A stretch of 64,000 nt of DNA from an uncultured Lachnospiraceae bacterium (GTDB lineage: Bacteria > Bacillota > Clostridia > Lachnospirales > Lachnospiraceae). The notes under the pieces were generated by a model. It was not told where the DNA came from and did not search any database. It saw only the letters and a list, made by a program, of their open reading frames with translations. Made by a program: the position numbers and the translations under genes. The DNA lies in the NCBI GenBank assembly GCA_910587765.1, contig CAJUNR010000016.1, positions 25,928 through 89,927 on the forward strand, read 5' to 3'. How positions within the stretch are numbered: position 1 is the first letter of the stretch; each line of letters opens with the position of its first letter. Positions 8,991 through 18,040 of this stretch are shown piece by piece.

Positions 8991-9221
8991 CGGACGCCGG
9001 ATGCGGGCATGAGTATGAACAGAACTTTCCATGTTACTTTTCACACGTTAGCCGATGTCATCCCGATTCGGACAGATAATTCTGAAAGACCCATTGAAGG
9101 GCGCCGGTCCTTAGGGCGCGTCTTTTGCGCCCTTAGTACCCAAAGGGCATAAATACCGTTGCGTCCCTTCATTAAGCGCAAGCGGGGTCTGGAAGGATAA
9201 TCTGCCCGCATCCGGCGTCCG
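8991..9221. repeat. 231-bp imperfect palindrome, MITE-like
   Basis: The ends are a perfect 19-bp inverted repeat: CGGACGCCGGATGCGGGCA at 8991-9009 and its complement at 9203-9221. Further inside, GACAGATAATTCTG pairs imperfectly with GGATAATCTGCCC, and AGACCCATTGAAGGG with CCCTTCATT plus GGGGTCT. The centre holds a GGGCGC/GCGCCC hairpin (9114-9132). The flanks carry a direct repeat, GCATGNGTATGAACAG (9007 and 9227). It fills most of the 377-bp gap 8990-9366. No ORF is seen; a structured RNA or a non-autonomous transposable element are the main readings. Confidence 0.7.
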
Positions 9222-9285
9222 GGCGGCATGGGTATGAACAGCAACCTTTTCCATAATATTTTCGGCGCGCAGCCCCGTTCTTCCG

Positions 9286-9314
9286 TTTACAACCCGGGAC
9301 TTTTATATTATAAT
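9286..9314 (+). promoter_or_regulatory. Sigma-A promoter of the DAHP synthase gene
   Basis: TTTACA (9286-9291) and TATAAT (9309-9314) have a 17-nt spacer, with the gene's ATG about 45 bp downstream of the inferred start. Confidence 0.8.
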
Positions 9315-9366
9315 TTCAATAGTTGTCCGCACGGACACACCCGCAGAAAAAACAAAGGAGAACATC

Positions 9367-10395
9367 ATGGGATTTACATTCAATAGAAAATTACCGATTC
9401 CAAAAGAAATCAAGAACAATTACCCGCTCTCTGCCGAAAGTACGGCAGTGAAAGCACAGCGGGACAAAGAGATCAAAGACGTGATCACCGGAGCCGACGA
9501 CCGGTTTCTGATCATCGTCGGTCCCTGCTCTGCGGACAATGAGACGGCCGTCATGGATTACCTGCACCGTCTGGTCCCCGTTCAGGAAAAGATCAGGGAC
9601 AAGTGCATCATAATTCCGCGGATCTATACTAACAAACCCCGCACCACCGGAGAAGGCTACAAAGGCATGGTGCACCAGCCCAACCCGGAGACCGCACCGG
9701 ATCTGCTCGAAGGCCTGATCGCCATCCGCAAGCTCCACATCCGCAACATCGAAGAAACCGGCCTCACCGCCGCGGACGAGATGCTCTATCCGGAAAACTG
9801 GTGGTATCTGGCGGACCTTCTCTCCTATGTGGCGGTCGGCGCGCGCTCCGTGGAGGACCAGCACCACCGTATGACCGTCAGCGGTTTCGACATCCCTGCC
9901 GGCATGAAAAATCCCACCAGCGGTCATATGAGCGTTATGCTCAATTCCGTGGTGGCGGCGCAGCACGCGCACTCCTTCATCTACCGGGGATGGGATGTGG
10001 ACACCGACGGCAACCCGCTGGCACATACGATCCTCCGCGGCGCCGTAAACAAACGGGGCGCCGTCCTTCCGAACTACCACTACGAGGATCTGCGCCTTTT
10101 AAGCGACCTGTACGCGCAGACCACGCTCCAGAATCCGGCCTGCATCGTGGACGTGAACCATTCCAACTCCAACAAGCAGTACCTTGAGCAGATCCGCATC
10201 TCCAAGGAAATCCTCCACAGCCGCCGCTACAGCGACGACATCCGCAGACTGGTTAAAGGTCTGATGATCGAAAGCTACATCGAAGACGGCTGCCAGGGTA
10301 TCCACGACCGGGTCTACGGCAAATCCATCACCGATCCCTGCCTCGGCTGGGAGAAGACGGAACGCCTGATCTATGATATCGCGGAGAACTGCTGA
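9367..10395 (+). CDS. aroF: DAHP synthase, class I AroF/AroG type
   Basis: The 342-residue enzyme condenses phosphoenolpyruvate and erythrose 4-phosphate, the entry step of aromatic amino acid synthesis. It shows LIIVGPCSADNE near residue 52 with the metal-binding Cys, RIYTNKPRTTGEGYKG near 86, GARSVEDQHHR near 160, GMKNPTSG, and VDVNHSNSNKQ near 262 with SYIEDGCQ, all diagnostic of the AroG branch. AAAGGAG precedes the ATG. The N-terminal extension expected for feedback-regulated AroG enzymes is present. It stands alone with its own promoter. Confidence 0.95.
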   Translation: MGFTFNRKLPIPKEIKNNYPLSAESTAVKAQRDKEIKDVITGADDRFLIIVGPCSADNETAVMDYLHRLVPVQEKIRDKCIIIPRIYTNKPRTTGEGYKGMVHQPNPETAPDLLEGLIAIRKLHIRNIEETGLTAADEMLYPENWWYLADLLSYVAVGARSVEDQHHRMTVSGFDIPAGMKNPTSGHMSVMLNSVVAAQHAHSFIYRGWDVDTDGNPLAHTILRGAVNKRGAVLPNYHYEDLRLLSDLYAQTTLQNPACIVDVNHSNSNKQYLEQIRISKEILHSRRYSDDIRRLVKGLMIESYIEDGCQGIHDRVYGKSITDPCLGWEKTERLIYDIAENC

Positions 10396-10596
10396 ACAGA
10401 CGGAAGATGATCCGGCCGTTGCTGTTCCTGCCCCCGCACTGCCCATGAACGGATCGCGGTGGATGGTAAGTGAAAAAATATGATCGGACGATGCATGGGA
10501 AGCTTACCTCTGCCGGTAGAATCAGGACAGGAAAACACGAAAGCGAATCAAGCAGCTCATAGGACATTATGGCGATTCCTAAGCAGACAATAAGGT

Positions 10597-10630
10597 TGTC
10601 GGAAAGCGATATTTTTCAGCATTTCCGACA
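10597..10630 (-). terminator. Hairpin after operon A
   Basis: TGTCGGAAA (10597-10605) and TTTCCGACA (10622-10630) form a perfect 9-bp stem with a 16-nt loop just past the stop of the last operon A gene. A uridine run is missing, so termination may need Rho or be inefficient. The rest of 10396-10596 shows nothing recognisable. Confidence 0.45.
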
Positions 10631-10645
10631 GCCCTTCAAAACATC

Positions 10646-11857
10646 TCAAATCGTTTCTCCGATATACCCCAGAATGATCTCCGCCGCCTTCTCCGCGAAA
10701 AGACGGTCGTTAATATGAGCGTCCACGTCTACGACCGGAATCTCCGGCTCCATCCATTGATGAACCGCCCGATGAAGCGTCTCATTGGTATCGGACTCAT
10801 ACAGCGCCTCCCCTTCTTTATTGACTGCCGACGTGCCTCCAAGAGGATGAAGCACCACCGCTTTTCCTGCGGACGTTTTCAGTCTGTCGGCCACAAATTT
10901 CACGCACCGCACCGTCTCCTCCGCGTTGCTGCGGTAAAACACACAGGAAGCGGTATGGTAATAGAGCTTCCGCCCGGCATACGCCGCCGGATCCCCGCCG
11001 TCCGGATGGACCATATCAATGCCGCCAAACGCGACGACCTGCGGGATTCCCATCTCACAGGCGGCTTTCATGCGGTTTTCCACCTGAGGATCCGTATACT
11101 GCCCTCTGGCCACCGGCATGGTAATCTCGCTTAGCGTCAGATCGGCGACAACGTCGAAATAATTCTGGCGGACGAGGGAATCCATGATGTTTCCCCCCGT
11201 GCCGTTAGCGTGGAACACCAGAACTTCACAGCCCTTTTCCTCGAGCAGCCTCCGCACACGCTCCACGCAGGGAGTGGTCACGCCCCACATGGTAATGCCG
11301 ACCCGCGGACGACCGGCAGCATACACGGGCATACAGTCCGCATCCGCCATCGCGCAGACGCAGGCCGCCCCTTCTTTCATCGCCATGCACAGCACCGAGT
11401 TCAGCCCCGAGATATCCACCAGGGGATTCATTACCATCGTATCCTGGATTCCTTCAAAATAATACTGACTGCCTTCATTCGTCGCACAGGTGGAAATCAG
11501 CACCTTGGGAAAACCCAGAGGCATCTCCCGCAGCACACGGCACGCCATATACGTCCCCCGGCCTCCGCCCATGCAGATCATCCCGTCTATCTTTTTCTCC
11601 GCAGCCAGACCGGCAAGTAGACGACCGGCTCCCGCGGACATCCGGTCCAGACCGTCCGCAATACCGCCGCCCGCGTACCGGTCTTCGGCCGCGGCAGCGA
11701 CCGCCTCCGCGGAATAATCGGCCGCGAAGTCGTTGGGCCTGAGACTCATATCCACAGAAAGTACATCCGCTCCCAGCTTTCTCACCTGTTCCGCCAGATA
11801 AGAAAATTCTTCCCCTTTGGAATCAAACGTTCCGCACACTGCAATTGTCTTTCTCAT
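10646..11857 (-). CDS. Tm-1-like ATP-binding domain protein (UPF0261)
   Basis: The product (403 residues) belongs to the family of the N-terminal half of plant Tm-1. Visible signatures are VCGTFDSKGEE at the start, MGGGRGTYMACRVL near 100 and STCATNEGSQYYFEGIQD. In plants and many bacteria this domain is fused or adjacent to a TIM-barrel PEP-hydrolase-like domain; here that partner is the gene at 18041-18892, at the other end of the same operon. I choose the ATG at 11857, preceded by AGGTGG, over the GTG at 11866. Biochemical role unknown. Confidence 0.85.
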   Translation of the reverse strand: MRKTIAVCGTFDSKGEEFSYLAEQVRKLGADVLSVDMSLRPNDFAADYSAEAVAAAAEDRYAGGGIADGLDRMSAGAGRLLAGLAAEKKIDGMICMGGGRGTYMACRVLREMPLGFPKVLISTCATNEGSQYYFEGIQDTMVMNPLVDISGLNSVLCMAMKEGAACVCAMADADCMPVYAAGRPRVGITMWGVTTPCVERVRRLLEEKGCEVLVFHANGTGGNIMDSLVRQNYFDVVADLTLSEITMPVARGQYTDPQVENRMKAACEMGIPQVVAFGGIDMVHPDGGDPAAYAGRKLYYHTASCVFYRSNAEETVRCVKFVADRLKTSAGKAVVLHPLGGTSAVNKEGEALYESDTNETLHRAVHQWMEPEIPVVDVDAHINDRLFAEKAAEIILGYIGETI

Positions 11858-11885
11858 AACAGCCACCTGTCCGTTTTCTGCGCCG

Positions 11886-12548
11886 TCAATCCGTCACCTC
11901 CGGTTTCCCGTGCGTATGTTCGTAGAGGAACTCGTTGCGTCCCCTGCCGCCGTAACGGCTGCCAAATTCCGCACAGTTCATCGACTCGCTCCATACGGCC
12001 GCCACCATGTGATGTCTGCCCCTTTGGGTCGCCACCAGATCTCCCGGTCCTACGTTATACAATACCCCGTCGTCCATAAATACGCCGTTTCCACGCATGA
12101 TCAGGAAATATTCATCGTATTCGTGATAGTGATTGGGGAATGTCGTAAAGAACGGAAAATCCACCGGATCGCCGTGGTTAAACGGACGATCGGCATTCGC
12201 GCAGGAAAAACCACCCATCTTTACCTTCTCATCGTCCGCCCAGTCTCCGGAAAACACCGCAATCTTATTGGTATTCCACCAGTTATCGTCCGCGTGGCAT
12301 TCCACCGTGATCGTGCCGCTTCCGCAGAAGCAGAACTGTATGACATCCTGGCCGAGCCTCCTCCACAGGTCCTGCCTGCGGGAACCGTCGTCCACCGTCA
12401 CATAACCGTTCAGAAGCCATACTCCGCATTTGCCGTAACCGGTCTCGATGGTAAAGGTACTCCCGACCGGAATGTCATAGATCTCCCATTTTTTCAGTAC
12501 GGACCATTCCGGAATCTCGTTATATTGAAAATTATGAATTACCGGCAT
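11886..12548 (-). CDS. Cupin-domain protein
   Basis: The 220-residue soluble protein contains a C-terminal cupin barrel: FPNHYHEYDEYFLIMRGNG with the metal-binding His-X-His and Glu near residues 145-152, then YNVGPGDLVATQRGRHHMV with the second-motif His. The N-terminal half is rich in Trp and Cys and may form a second, degenerate barrel. Cupins of this size are often sugar isomerases, lyases or sugar-acid processing enzymes. It sits between the aldo/keto reductase and the Tm-1-like gene, so a role in the operon A substrate is inferred. Confidence 0.75.
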   Translation of the reverse strand: MPVIHNFQYNEIPEWSVLKKWEIYDIPVGSTFTIETGYGKCGVWLLNGYVTVDDGSRRQDLWRRLGQDVIQFCFCGSGTITVECHADDNWWNTNKIAVFSGDWADDEKVKMGGFSCANADRPFNHGDPVDFPFFTTFPNHYHEYDEYFLIMRGNGVFMDDGVLYNVGPGDLVATQRGRHHMVAAVWSESMNCAEFGSRYGGRGRNEFLYEHTHGKPEVTD

Positions 12549-12578
12549 CTCTCCACCTCCGTCTGTTTTGTCCCGCGG

Positions 12579-13568
12579 TTACATAAGCACCGCGGTAATG
12601 TCATGATCGGCGATCATATATCCCTGCTTCTGAATCTCGTCAATGCGTTTCAACATATCCTCCGGAAGCGGCCCTTTCTCGGCGGAGGCAATGTTGCTCT
12701 CCAGATGCGCCAGCTCCCTGGCTCCCATGACATTTGAATGAATCCCTTCAAACGAAAGCGTATAGCGGATCGCCATCTCCACCATTGTCATACCGGCTTC
12801 TTTCGCCAGATCGTAAAGGGCATTGATCTTGTTTCCCGTATCCGCCTTCTCCGGAACGCCGGACTCGATCAGGGCTTTCGTAAATTCTCTGTTCTCAAAG
12901 ATCAGTCCGGGAATCCCCTGGCCAAGGCATCCGCCCACAATCAGTCCGCAGTCCGCCTCTTCGCACGCGGGAATCAGTTTTTCCACGCCGACTTTTGAGA
13001 GAAGGCTGATGCCGCCTGCCGACAGAACCGTGTCGACTCTCCCGGTCTTCACCACTTTTGTCAGCACCGAATGATCCCAGCAGCTCGTGCCGATTGCCCC
13101 GGCGATTCCTTCTTTTTTCAGATCTTCAAGAACGGTCTGCGCCACGCAGTCTCCGGTCTCGAATCGGCACTTCCACTGACGTTCCGTCTCGTGATACATC
13201 AGAAGATCAAAATGATCGATCCGCAGGACCCACATGCTGTGCTTAATGCAGCGCATGATCTCGTCGTAGTCAACATACGCTTCATCTCCCATTCTGCGGG
13301 AAATCAGTTCGTTCAGATGACCCACCTTCGCACAGACATAGGGTTCATGGCCCTTATGACGGGCCAGCGCGCGGCCCACGATGGCCTCCCCTTCGCCGTA
13401 TCCGTACGATTCCGCAGTATCAATCAAGTTAATGCCGTGAGCCAGCGCGTAATCAATAATGCTGTCGGCTTCCGCCATCGGCACGCGGAACTCTCCCGTA
13501 AGCTGATACCCTCCCAGTCCGAGCGCGGATACTTCATAACCTGTTCTTCCCAACCTTCTTTTTATCAT
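12579..13568 (-). CDS. Aldo/keto reductase family oxidoreductase
   Basis: The protein (329 residues from MIKRRLGRTGYEVSALG) is an NAD(P)H-dependent AKR barrel. The catalytic Asp and Tyr lie in LIDTAESYGYGEGE, the Lys in YVCAKVGHL, and the usual His is likely in the LLMYHETERQ region. The start at 13568 follows AAAGGTGAG. An upstream in-frame start at 13616 would overlap the preceding gene by 25 bp. It belongs to a subfamily found in sugar-oxidising operons with ThuA proteins. Reduction or oxidation of a sugar-derived carbonyl is inferred from context. Confidence 0.85.
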   Translation of the reverse strand: MIKRRLGRTGYEVSALGLGGYQLTGEFRVPMAEADSIIDYALAHGINLIDTAESYGYGEGEAIVGRALARHKGHEPYVCAKVGHLNELISRRMGDEAYVDYDEIMRCIKHSMWVLRIDHFDLLMYHETERQWKCRFETGDCVAQTVLEDLKKEGIAGAIGTSCWDHSVLTKVVKTGRVDTVLSAGGISLLSKVGVEKLIPACEEADCGLIVGGCLGQGIPGLIFENREFTKALIESGVPEKADTGNKINALYDLAKEAGMTMVEMAIRYTLSFEGIHSNVMGARELAHLESNIASAEKGPLPEDMLKRIDEIQKQGYMIADHDITAVLM

Positions 13569-13591
13569 CTTCTTCTCACCTTTCCGTGCTG

Positions 13592-14263
13592 TCATTCCTC
13601 TTCGCCGCCGCACCAACGGACCGCGTTTCTCATCATCTTTATCATCTCCGGATGCCGCAGCGTCTCATTGCCCGCGGTGGCGTGCCCCGGGCAGAGCACC
13701 GCTACGCGGCCGTTCCCCGGTTCATGGCACCAGGCCGCCGGCTGTCTGGGGCTTCGGTCCGACGTACTAAAGGCAAGCACCGTATTGTCCTCATGAAAAC
13801 CGCCGATTTCAAAGTGCTCGTCAACCGGCGTATCAAACGCCTGCACGCCCCTGACAATCGGATGATCGACCGGTTCCGGCTCCACATGCATCGGGCCAAG
13901 CTGCTTATGCCCGGCAAAATATCCTCTTGCTCCTTCCAGCATCACCGGATGATCCGGCGGAATCCCCGGAAGTCCCGAATGAATCAGCAGAAGACCCATC
14001 CCTTCCTCCCGCACCCACCGCATCCACTGATAAGTAAACGCGCTCGTCTCATACCAGGAAGGCCTGTCGTATACAATCCCGCTGTTGCCCATTTTAAAAC
14101 TTACGATCAGATCCGGCGCATTTGCCATCAGGCAGATGGAATCCACACCGTCCATCACGCACACATGCCACTCGTCGTAGTCAAAGATCAGCGGAACAAT
14201 CGGAATAAATTTATCTTTCGGATGTCCGAAATCGTCGACGAATACGTACGCATTTTTCTTCAC
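13592..14263 (-). CDS. ThuA-like protein, copy 1
   Basis: The product (223 residues) is a ThuA/glutamine-amidotransferase-fold protein. VFVDDFGHP opens the fold, PDLIVSFKMGN and GLLLIHSGLPGIPPDHPV follow, and VAVLCPGHATAGNE with NAVRWCGGEEE closes it. The start is a GTG (14263) eight bases after AAGGAGG. That choice gives an N-terminus (KKNAYVFVDDF) parallel to the second copy upstream. ThuA proteins occur in trehalose and keto-sugar use operons, but no reaction is firmly assigned. Identity to copy 2 is moderate, so they are diverged paralogues. Confidence 0.75.
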   Translation of the reverse strand: MKKNAYVFVDDFGHPKDKFIPIVPLIFDYDEWHVCVMDGVDSICLMANAPDLIVSFKMGNSGIVYDRPSWYETSAFTYQWMRWVREEGMGLLLIHSGLPGIPPDHPVMLEGARGYFAGHKQLGPMHVEPEPVDHPIVRGVQAFDTPVDEHFEIGGFHEDNTVLAFSTSDRSPRQPAAWCHEPGNGRVAVLCPGHATAGNETLRHPEMIKMMRNAVRWCGGEEE

Positions 14264-14300
14264 AAATTCATCCTCCTTCATTAATGCTGCCGCAGACGCC

Positions 14301-15014
14301 CTACGGTTCTGCCCTGCCTGCCCAGCGTATGGCATTCGCGATCAGTCTCTGTTCCATGACATGCTCCCTGCTGCCGCTTAAATGCCCGAGCGCAATGCCC
14401 GCCGCGCGCCCTTTTCCCGACTCGGACGCCCACGCGCCGATCGAACTGCCGGCAGCGTCGGATACTAGGCGTCCCAGAACCGCCGCGTCGGAACCGTTCT
14501 CCAGTTCCACACGATATTGTTCGTCGCGCACGGTAAATTCAGATATTCCCTCCAGAATCGGATGTTCCCCCTCCGGCACAAACGTCACGTCCGCAAACGC
14601 GTTAAACGGAGACGCTCCCGGAAGCCCCTTGTCCGCCAGAAGATTTTCCATAAGATTTCCTTTATACGACACGGCGCTTCCTTTCAGAACCTGCGTCCGC
14701 AGAGGATGGTCTCTCGGAATCATACTCGTCCCTGCATGGACTGCGACATAGCCGCAGCCCTCCCTGAGGACAAACTGTGCGATCTGACAGGAAATGTCCG
14801 ATTCATAAAAATTATCGGTCTCCTGTCTCCAGTTAAACTGCGCGTCTCTGAAATTGACGATCACATCCGGCGCGGTCATCATACATACGGAATCCCAGTT
14901 TTTCAGCACGCACACCTGCCATTTTGAATAGTCAAAATATCTCGGCAGAAAAGGAAGAATTTGTTTTGAGGAATGAATAAAATCATCCAAAAATACAAAA
15001 GCCATTTTTTTCAT
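14301..15014 (-). CDS. ThuA-like protein, copy 2
   Basis: This 237-residue protein is a tandem paralogue of the next gene. It has MAFVFLDDF at the start, APDVIVNFRDAQF, GYVAVHAGTSMIPRDHPLR near 115 and AAGIALGHLSGSRE near 205, then a C-terminal NAIRWAGRAEP matching NAVRWCGGEEE in copy 1. The two may form a heterodimer or act on two related intermediates; this is inference. It follows the TRAP large permease gene and precedes copy 1. Confidence 0.75.
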   Translation of the reverse strand: MKKMAFVFLDDFIHSSKQILPFLPRYFDYSKWQVCVLKNWDSVCMMTAPDVIVNFRDAQFNWRQETDNFYESDISCQIAQFVLREGCGYVAVHAGTSMIPRDHPLRTQVLKGSAVSYKGNLMENLLADKGLPGASPFNAFADVTFVPEGEHPILEGISEFTVRDEQYRVELENGSDAAVLGRLVSDAAGSSIGAWASESGKGRAAGIALGHLSGSREHVMEQRLIANAIRWAGRAEP

Positions 15015-15065
15015 ACTACTTCATTTGCCTTTCTCTCCGCTCCGTTTCCCGTTTCCCGTCTCCCG

Positions 15066-16364
15066 CTATCCTGCAATGCCGGGCAGCCATGTGCAGAGCC
15101 CCGGAAGCAGAAGCATGAGAACGATCAGCAAAAGCTCCGACAGAAAATACGGAATGGAATATTTGATCGTCTCCCAGGAACTGCATTCCGCAATCGACGA
15201 AGACAGATAAATCAACTGCCCCACCGGCGGCGTTGTATTCCCGAGATTGATCGCCACAAGCGCAACCACCGAATACCAGATCAGATCAATGCCGGCCGCT
15301 TTCACCGCAACTACGGTAAGCGGCATAATGATATTGATCAGCACCGACGTGTCCAGGATAAATCCGAGGACAAAGAAGATCAGTGCGCAAAGCGCCGTAA
15401 GTCCCAGCTTGCCAAGCCCAAGTCCGGCGATCCAGGAAGAAAGCGCGGAGGTAAGCCCGGCGTAAGCGATGATCCAGGTGAAAATCCCCGCGCAGCAGAG
15501 AATCGCCATCACCTTGCCGCCCGCCACCGCCGAATCAATCAGGGATTTCGCGAGATCCCGCCAGTGAAACTCCCTGTAGACCACGGTAATTGCCACCGCC
15601 AGAAATACAGACAGCGCGCCGATCTCCACGACCGTACCGATGCCGAACATCAGACAGACAATCGTCAGCACCGGGAGCAGAATCGCTCCGAATCCTTCAA
15701 TAAATGTTCTCCCCGCGTACTTTACGCCTCTCCACTCATGGCAGGGGAAACCGCTTTTCCTGGCCCACACAAAACTGATGACAAGCTGCAGAAATCCCAT
15801 CAGAAGTCCCGGAATCATTCCGCCGAGAAACAATTTACTGACGGAACATTCAAAGATAATGGCAATCATGATAAAACCGTTGGACGGAGGAATGATCGGG
15901 CCGATCAGCGAACTCATCTCCGTGATCGCGGCCGCATAGCCGGCCGGATAGCCCTCCTTCTTCATCATCGGAATCATCACGGCCCCCACGGACGCCGTGT
16001 CCGCCGTGGACGAACCGGACACGCCCGCAAAGACCATGGAATAGAGGATATTAATATGGCTCAGCCCGCCGTGAATATGTCCTACAAGCGCGTCCAGGAA
16101 CTTACAGAGACGGTCGCCGAGGGAGGTATTGTTCAAAAGCTGCCCCAAAAGAAAATAAAATATAATCGCAATGTACGCCGTGCTGTTGAGCGAACCCATG
16201 ATGCTGCTCACGATCGTTGAACCAGCAAGCTTTCCGGGGAAACAGATCCCCCATGTGGCGCACGCCATAACCATGCAGAGAAACACCGGCCACTGAAATA
16301 CCAGCATATATAAAAACAGGGAACCAAACAGTATCACCGCCGTTTGAATCGCAAAGGTATCCAT
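15066..16364 (-). CDS. dctM: TRAP transporter large permease, DctM type
   Basis: The 432-residue protein spans the membrane about twelve times and forms the main translocation channel for a carboxylate driven by a sodium gradient. FAGVSGSSTADTASVGAVMIP and LIGPIIPPSNGFI near residues 130-190 are the conserved helical hairpin motifs of the family, and NLGNTTPPVG appears near the C-terminus. The ATG at 16364 (MDTFAIQT) follows AAGGAAGGAG; the longer reading frame upstream is shadow. It lies after the genes for the binding protein and small permease. Confidence 0.93.
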   Translation of the reverse strand: MDTFAIQTAVILFGSLFLYMLVFQWPVFLCMVMACATWGICFPGKLAGSTIVSSIMGSLNSTAYIAIIFYFLLGQLLNNTSLGDRLCKFLDALVGHIHGGLSHINILYSMVFAGVSGSSTADTASVGAVMIPMMKKEGYPAGYAAAITEMSSLIGPIIPPSNGFIMIAIIFECSVSKLFLGGMIPGLLMGFLQLVISFVWARKSGFPCHEWRGVKYAGRTFIEGFGAILLPVLTIVCLMFGIGTVVEIGALSVFLAVAITVVYREFHWRDLAKSLIDSAVAGGKVMAILCCAGIFTWIIAYAGLTSALSSWIAGLGLGKLGLTALCALIFFVLGFILDTSVLINIIMPLTVVAVKAAGIDLIWYSVVALVAINLGNTTPPVGQLIYLSSSIAECSSWETIKYSIPYFLSELLLIVLMLLLPGLCTWLPGIAG

Positions 16365-16387
16365 CTGTTTTCTCCTTCCTTCGTTAT

Positions 16388-16903
16388 TTACCGCTCTTCT
16401 TTCTCTTTGATAAAAAGAGCAAGAACATTTTCCGCTACCTTGAAGACCGCAGCCATCAGCAGCAGGACGCCCCCGACGCCGATGATTCTGCACTTCAGCG
16501 ATTCGTCATACCCAAGAAGCGACAGCGTCATCCCTTTGTACAACTGCGCGTTGTAATCCGCAAGCTGGATCATCTTCACTCCCGCGGCGATCATGATCAA
16601 CTGCGACGCCCACCAGAAAAATCGTTTCACCCGCTCCGGATAAAGCCGGTCGAACAGATCAAGTACGAGATGCTGGCCTTTTGCCCACGCGACCGAAGCG
16701 CCCAGCAATGTGTTGGTAAGCAGGCACAGCAGCGACAGATCATTCACCCACGCGACCGGAATGGTGAAAAAATACCGCGCGCTCAGGCCGATGCAGTTGA
16801 AAATAACCATTGCCAGCACCAAAAAACCGCAGATCCACGCAATCAATGTATAGACTGCGTTGTCGATTTTCGTAATCGTTTCCCTCACTTTTACTAAATT
16901 CAC
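16388..16903 (-). CDS. dctQ: TRAP transporter small permease, DctQ type
   Basis: The 171-residue protein has four hydrophobic segments and the DctQ pattern IAWICGFLVLAMVIFNCIG with NDLSLLCLLTNTLLGASVAWAKGQHL near residues 55-80. It pairs with DctM to form the membrane part of the importer. It is located between dctP and dctM with gaps of 42 and 23 bp. Family assignment is firm; the substrate is unknown. Confidence 0.9.
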   Translation of the reverse strand: MNLVKVRETITKIDNAVYTLIAWICGFLVLAMVIFNCIGLSARYFFTIPVAWVNDLSLLCLLTNTLLGASVAWAKGQHLVLDLFDRLYPERVKRFFWWASQLIMIAAGVKMIQLADYNAQLYKGMTLSLLGYDESLKCRIIGVGGVLLLMAAVFKVAENVLALFIKEKEER

Positions 16904-16945
16904 CTGATACCCCCATTTGAAATCCGATCCGACAGGTACCTGCTT

Positions 16946-18004
16946 TTATTCATCCAGATCCCGGATCTTCTGATAGAGCCCTGCGGTCCACAGGGTTCCG
17001 TCGTTTTCCGCCGCAAAATCTTCCGCCGCTTTTTTCCAGCTTTCCAGATCCGGCTCGACAAACGTCACTCCCGCGTCGATCAGTTTCTGCTTGTATTCTT
17101 CGCCCGATGCAAGGAACTGCTCCGTGTGTTCTTCACAGGTCTGCGCGCACGCCTCCTCAATCCACGCTTTCTGCTGGTCGGTCAGCCTGTCCCATGTGGA
17201 CTGCGTGATGAACATGACGTAGCATTGATTGATGTACTCGATCTCCGTATAATACTCCGCGACTTCGTGCATACTTGCCGCATAGGAATTTAGTACATCA
17301 TTGTCCTGCGCTTCCACCAGACCGTTTTCAAGCGCGGAATAAAGCTCGCCGCCGCCCATGACCACCGGCTCGGCGCCGAAATAATTCCAGGAGGCGAGCA
17401 TACAGTCCGAATTTGGAACACGGATCTTCAACGCCTTCGCGTCCGCAACCGAAGCAACCGGCCGCGTGGAATTGAGATTGCGCGGCAGGCAGTATGTACA
17501 TACGCCGATAATGTGGAAATTGTTGGACTGCTCCAGCGACTGCTTCATTTCCTCAAACAGACTACTTTCCACAAATTTGCCGATGTGGTCCAAATTGTTA
17601 AAGACATAGGGCGCAAGGACCACCCGGAAATCTTCGCCGCCTTCCAGAGATCCAAAGGAATCAAAAGAACTCTGCATCAGATCAAGCGTCCCCTCTTTGA
17701 TCATCGCGTAATGCTGGGACTGATCGCCCAGCGCCGACTCGCCGATGTATTCCACTTTGATCTTACCGCCCGAGAGCGCTTCCACCTTTTCCTTGAACAT
17801 CATCGCGTTCACCGCGCTCTGCGCCGTTGACACCGCCGCGTTGCCGTATCTTAGAGTAATGGTTTCTTCTTCATCCGCCGCTTCCGTCTGTGTTGTCTGC
17901 CCCGTATCCGCTTTGGTATCCGCGGCCGGTTTCTCCGAACCTGAGCAGGCGGTAACGCCGAATAATACGCCGGCCATAACAATCACTGCAATCAATCGTT
18001 TCAT
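16946..18004 (-). CDS. dctP: TRAP transporter solute-binding lipoprotein, DctP type
   Basis: The 352-residue protein starts with a lipoprotein signal (lipobox ending at Cys20, GVTACSGS), so it is anchored on the outer face of the membrane. A TRAP-type binding fold follows, with FKEKVEALSGGKIKVEYIGESALGD (start of the domain), the conserved Arg region LKIRVPNSDC near residue 200 that pairs with substrate carboxylates, and EAQDNDVLNSYAASMHEVAEYYT. With dctQ and dctM it makes a complete importer, presumably for an organic or sugar acid used by operons A and B. Confidence 0.93.
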   Translation of the reverse strand: MKRLIAVIVMAGVLFGVTACSGSEKPAADTKADTGQTTQTEAADEEETITLRYGNAAVSTAQSAVNAMMFKEKVEALSGGKIKVEYIGESALGDQSQHYAMIKEGTLDLMQSSFDSFGSLEGGEDFRVVLAPYVFNNLDHIGKFVESSLFEEMKQSLEQSNNFHIIGVCTYCLPRNLNSTRPVASVADAKALKIRVPNSDCMLASWNYFGAEPVVMGGGELYSALENGLVEAQDNDVLNSYAASMHEVAEYYTEIEYINQCYVMFITQSTWDRLTDQQKAWIEEACAQTCEEHTEQFLASGEEYKQKLIDAGVTFVEPDLESWKKAAEDFAAENDGTLWTAGLYQKIRDLDE

Positions 18005-18040
18005 ATCAGAACCTCCTTCTCTTTTCTCTTAATCATAAAA

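Noticed and set aside
10396..10596. Small gene between DAHP synthase and the Tm-1-like gene
   Set aside because: Short open frames on both strands lack ribosome sites and protein-like composition.
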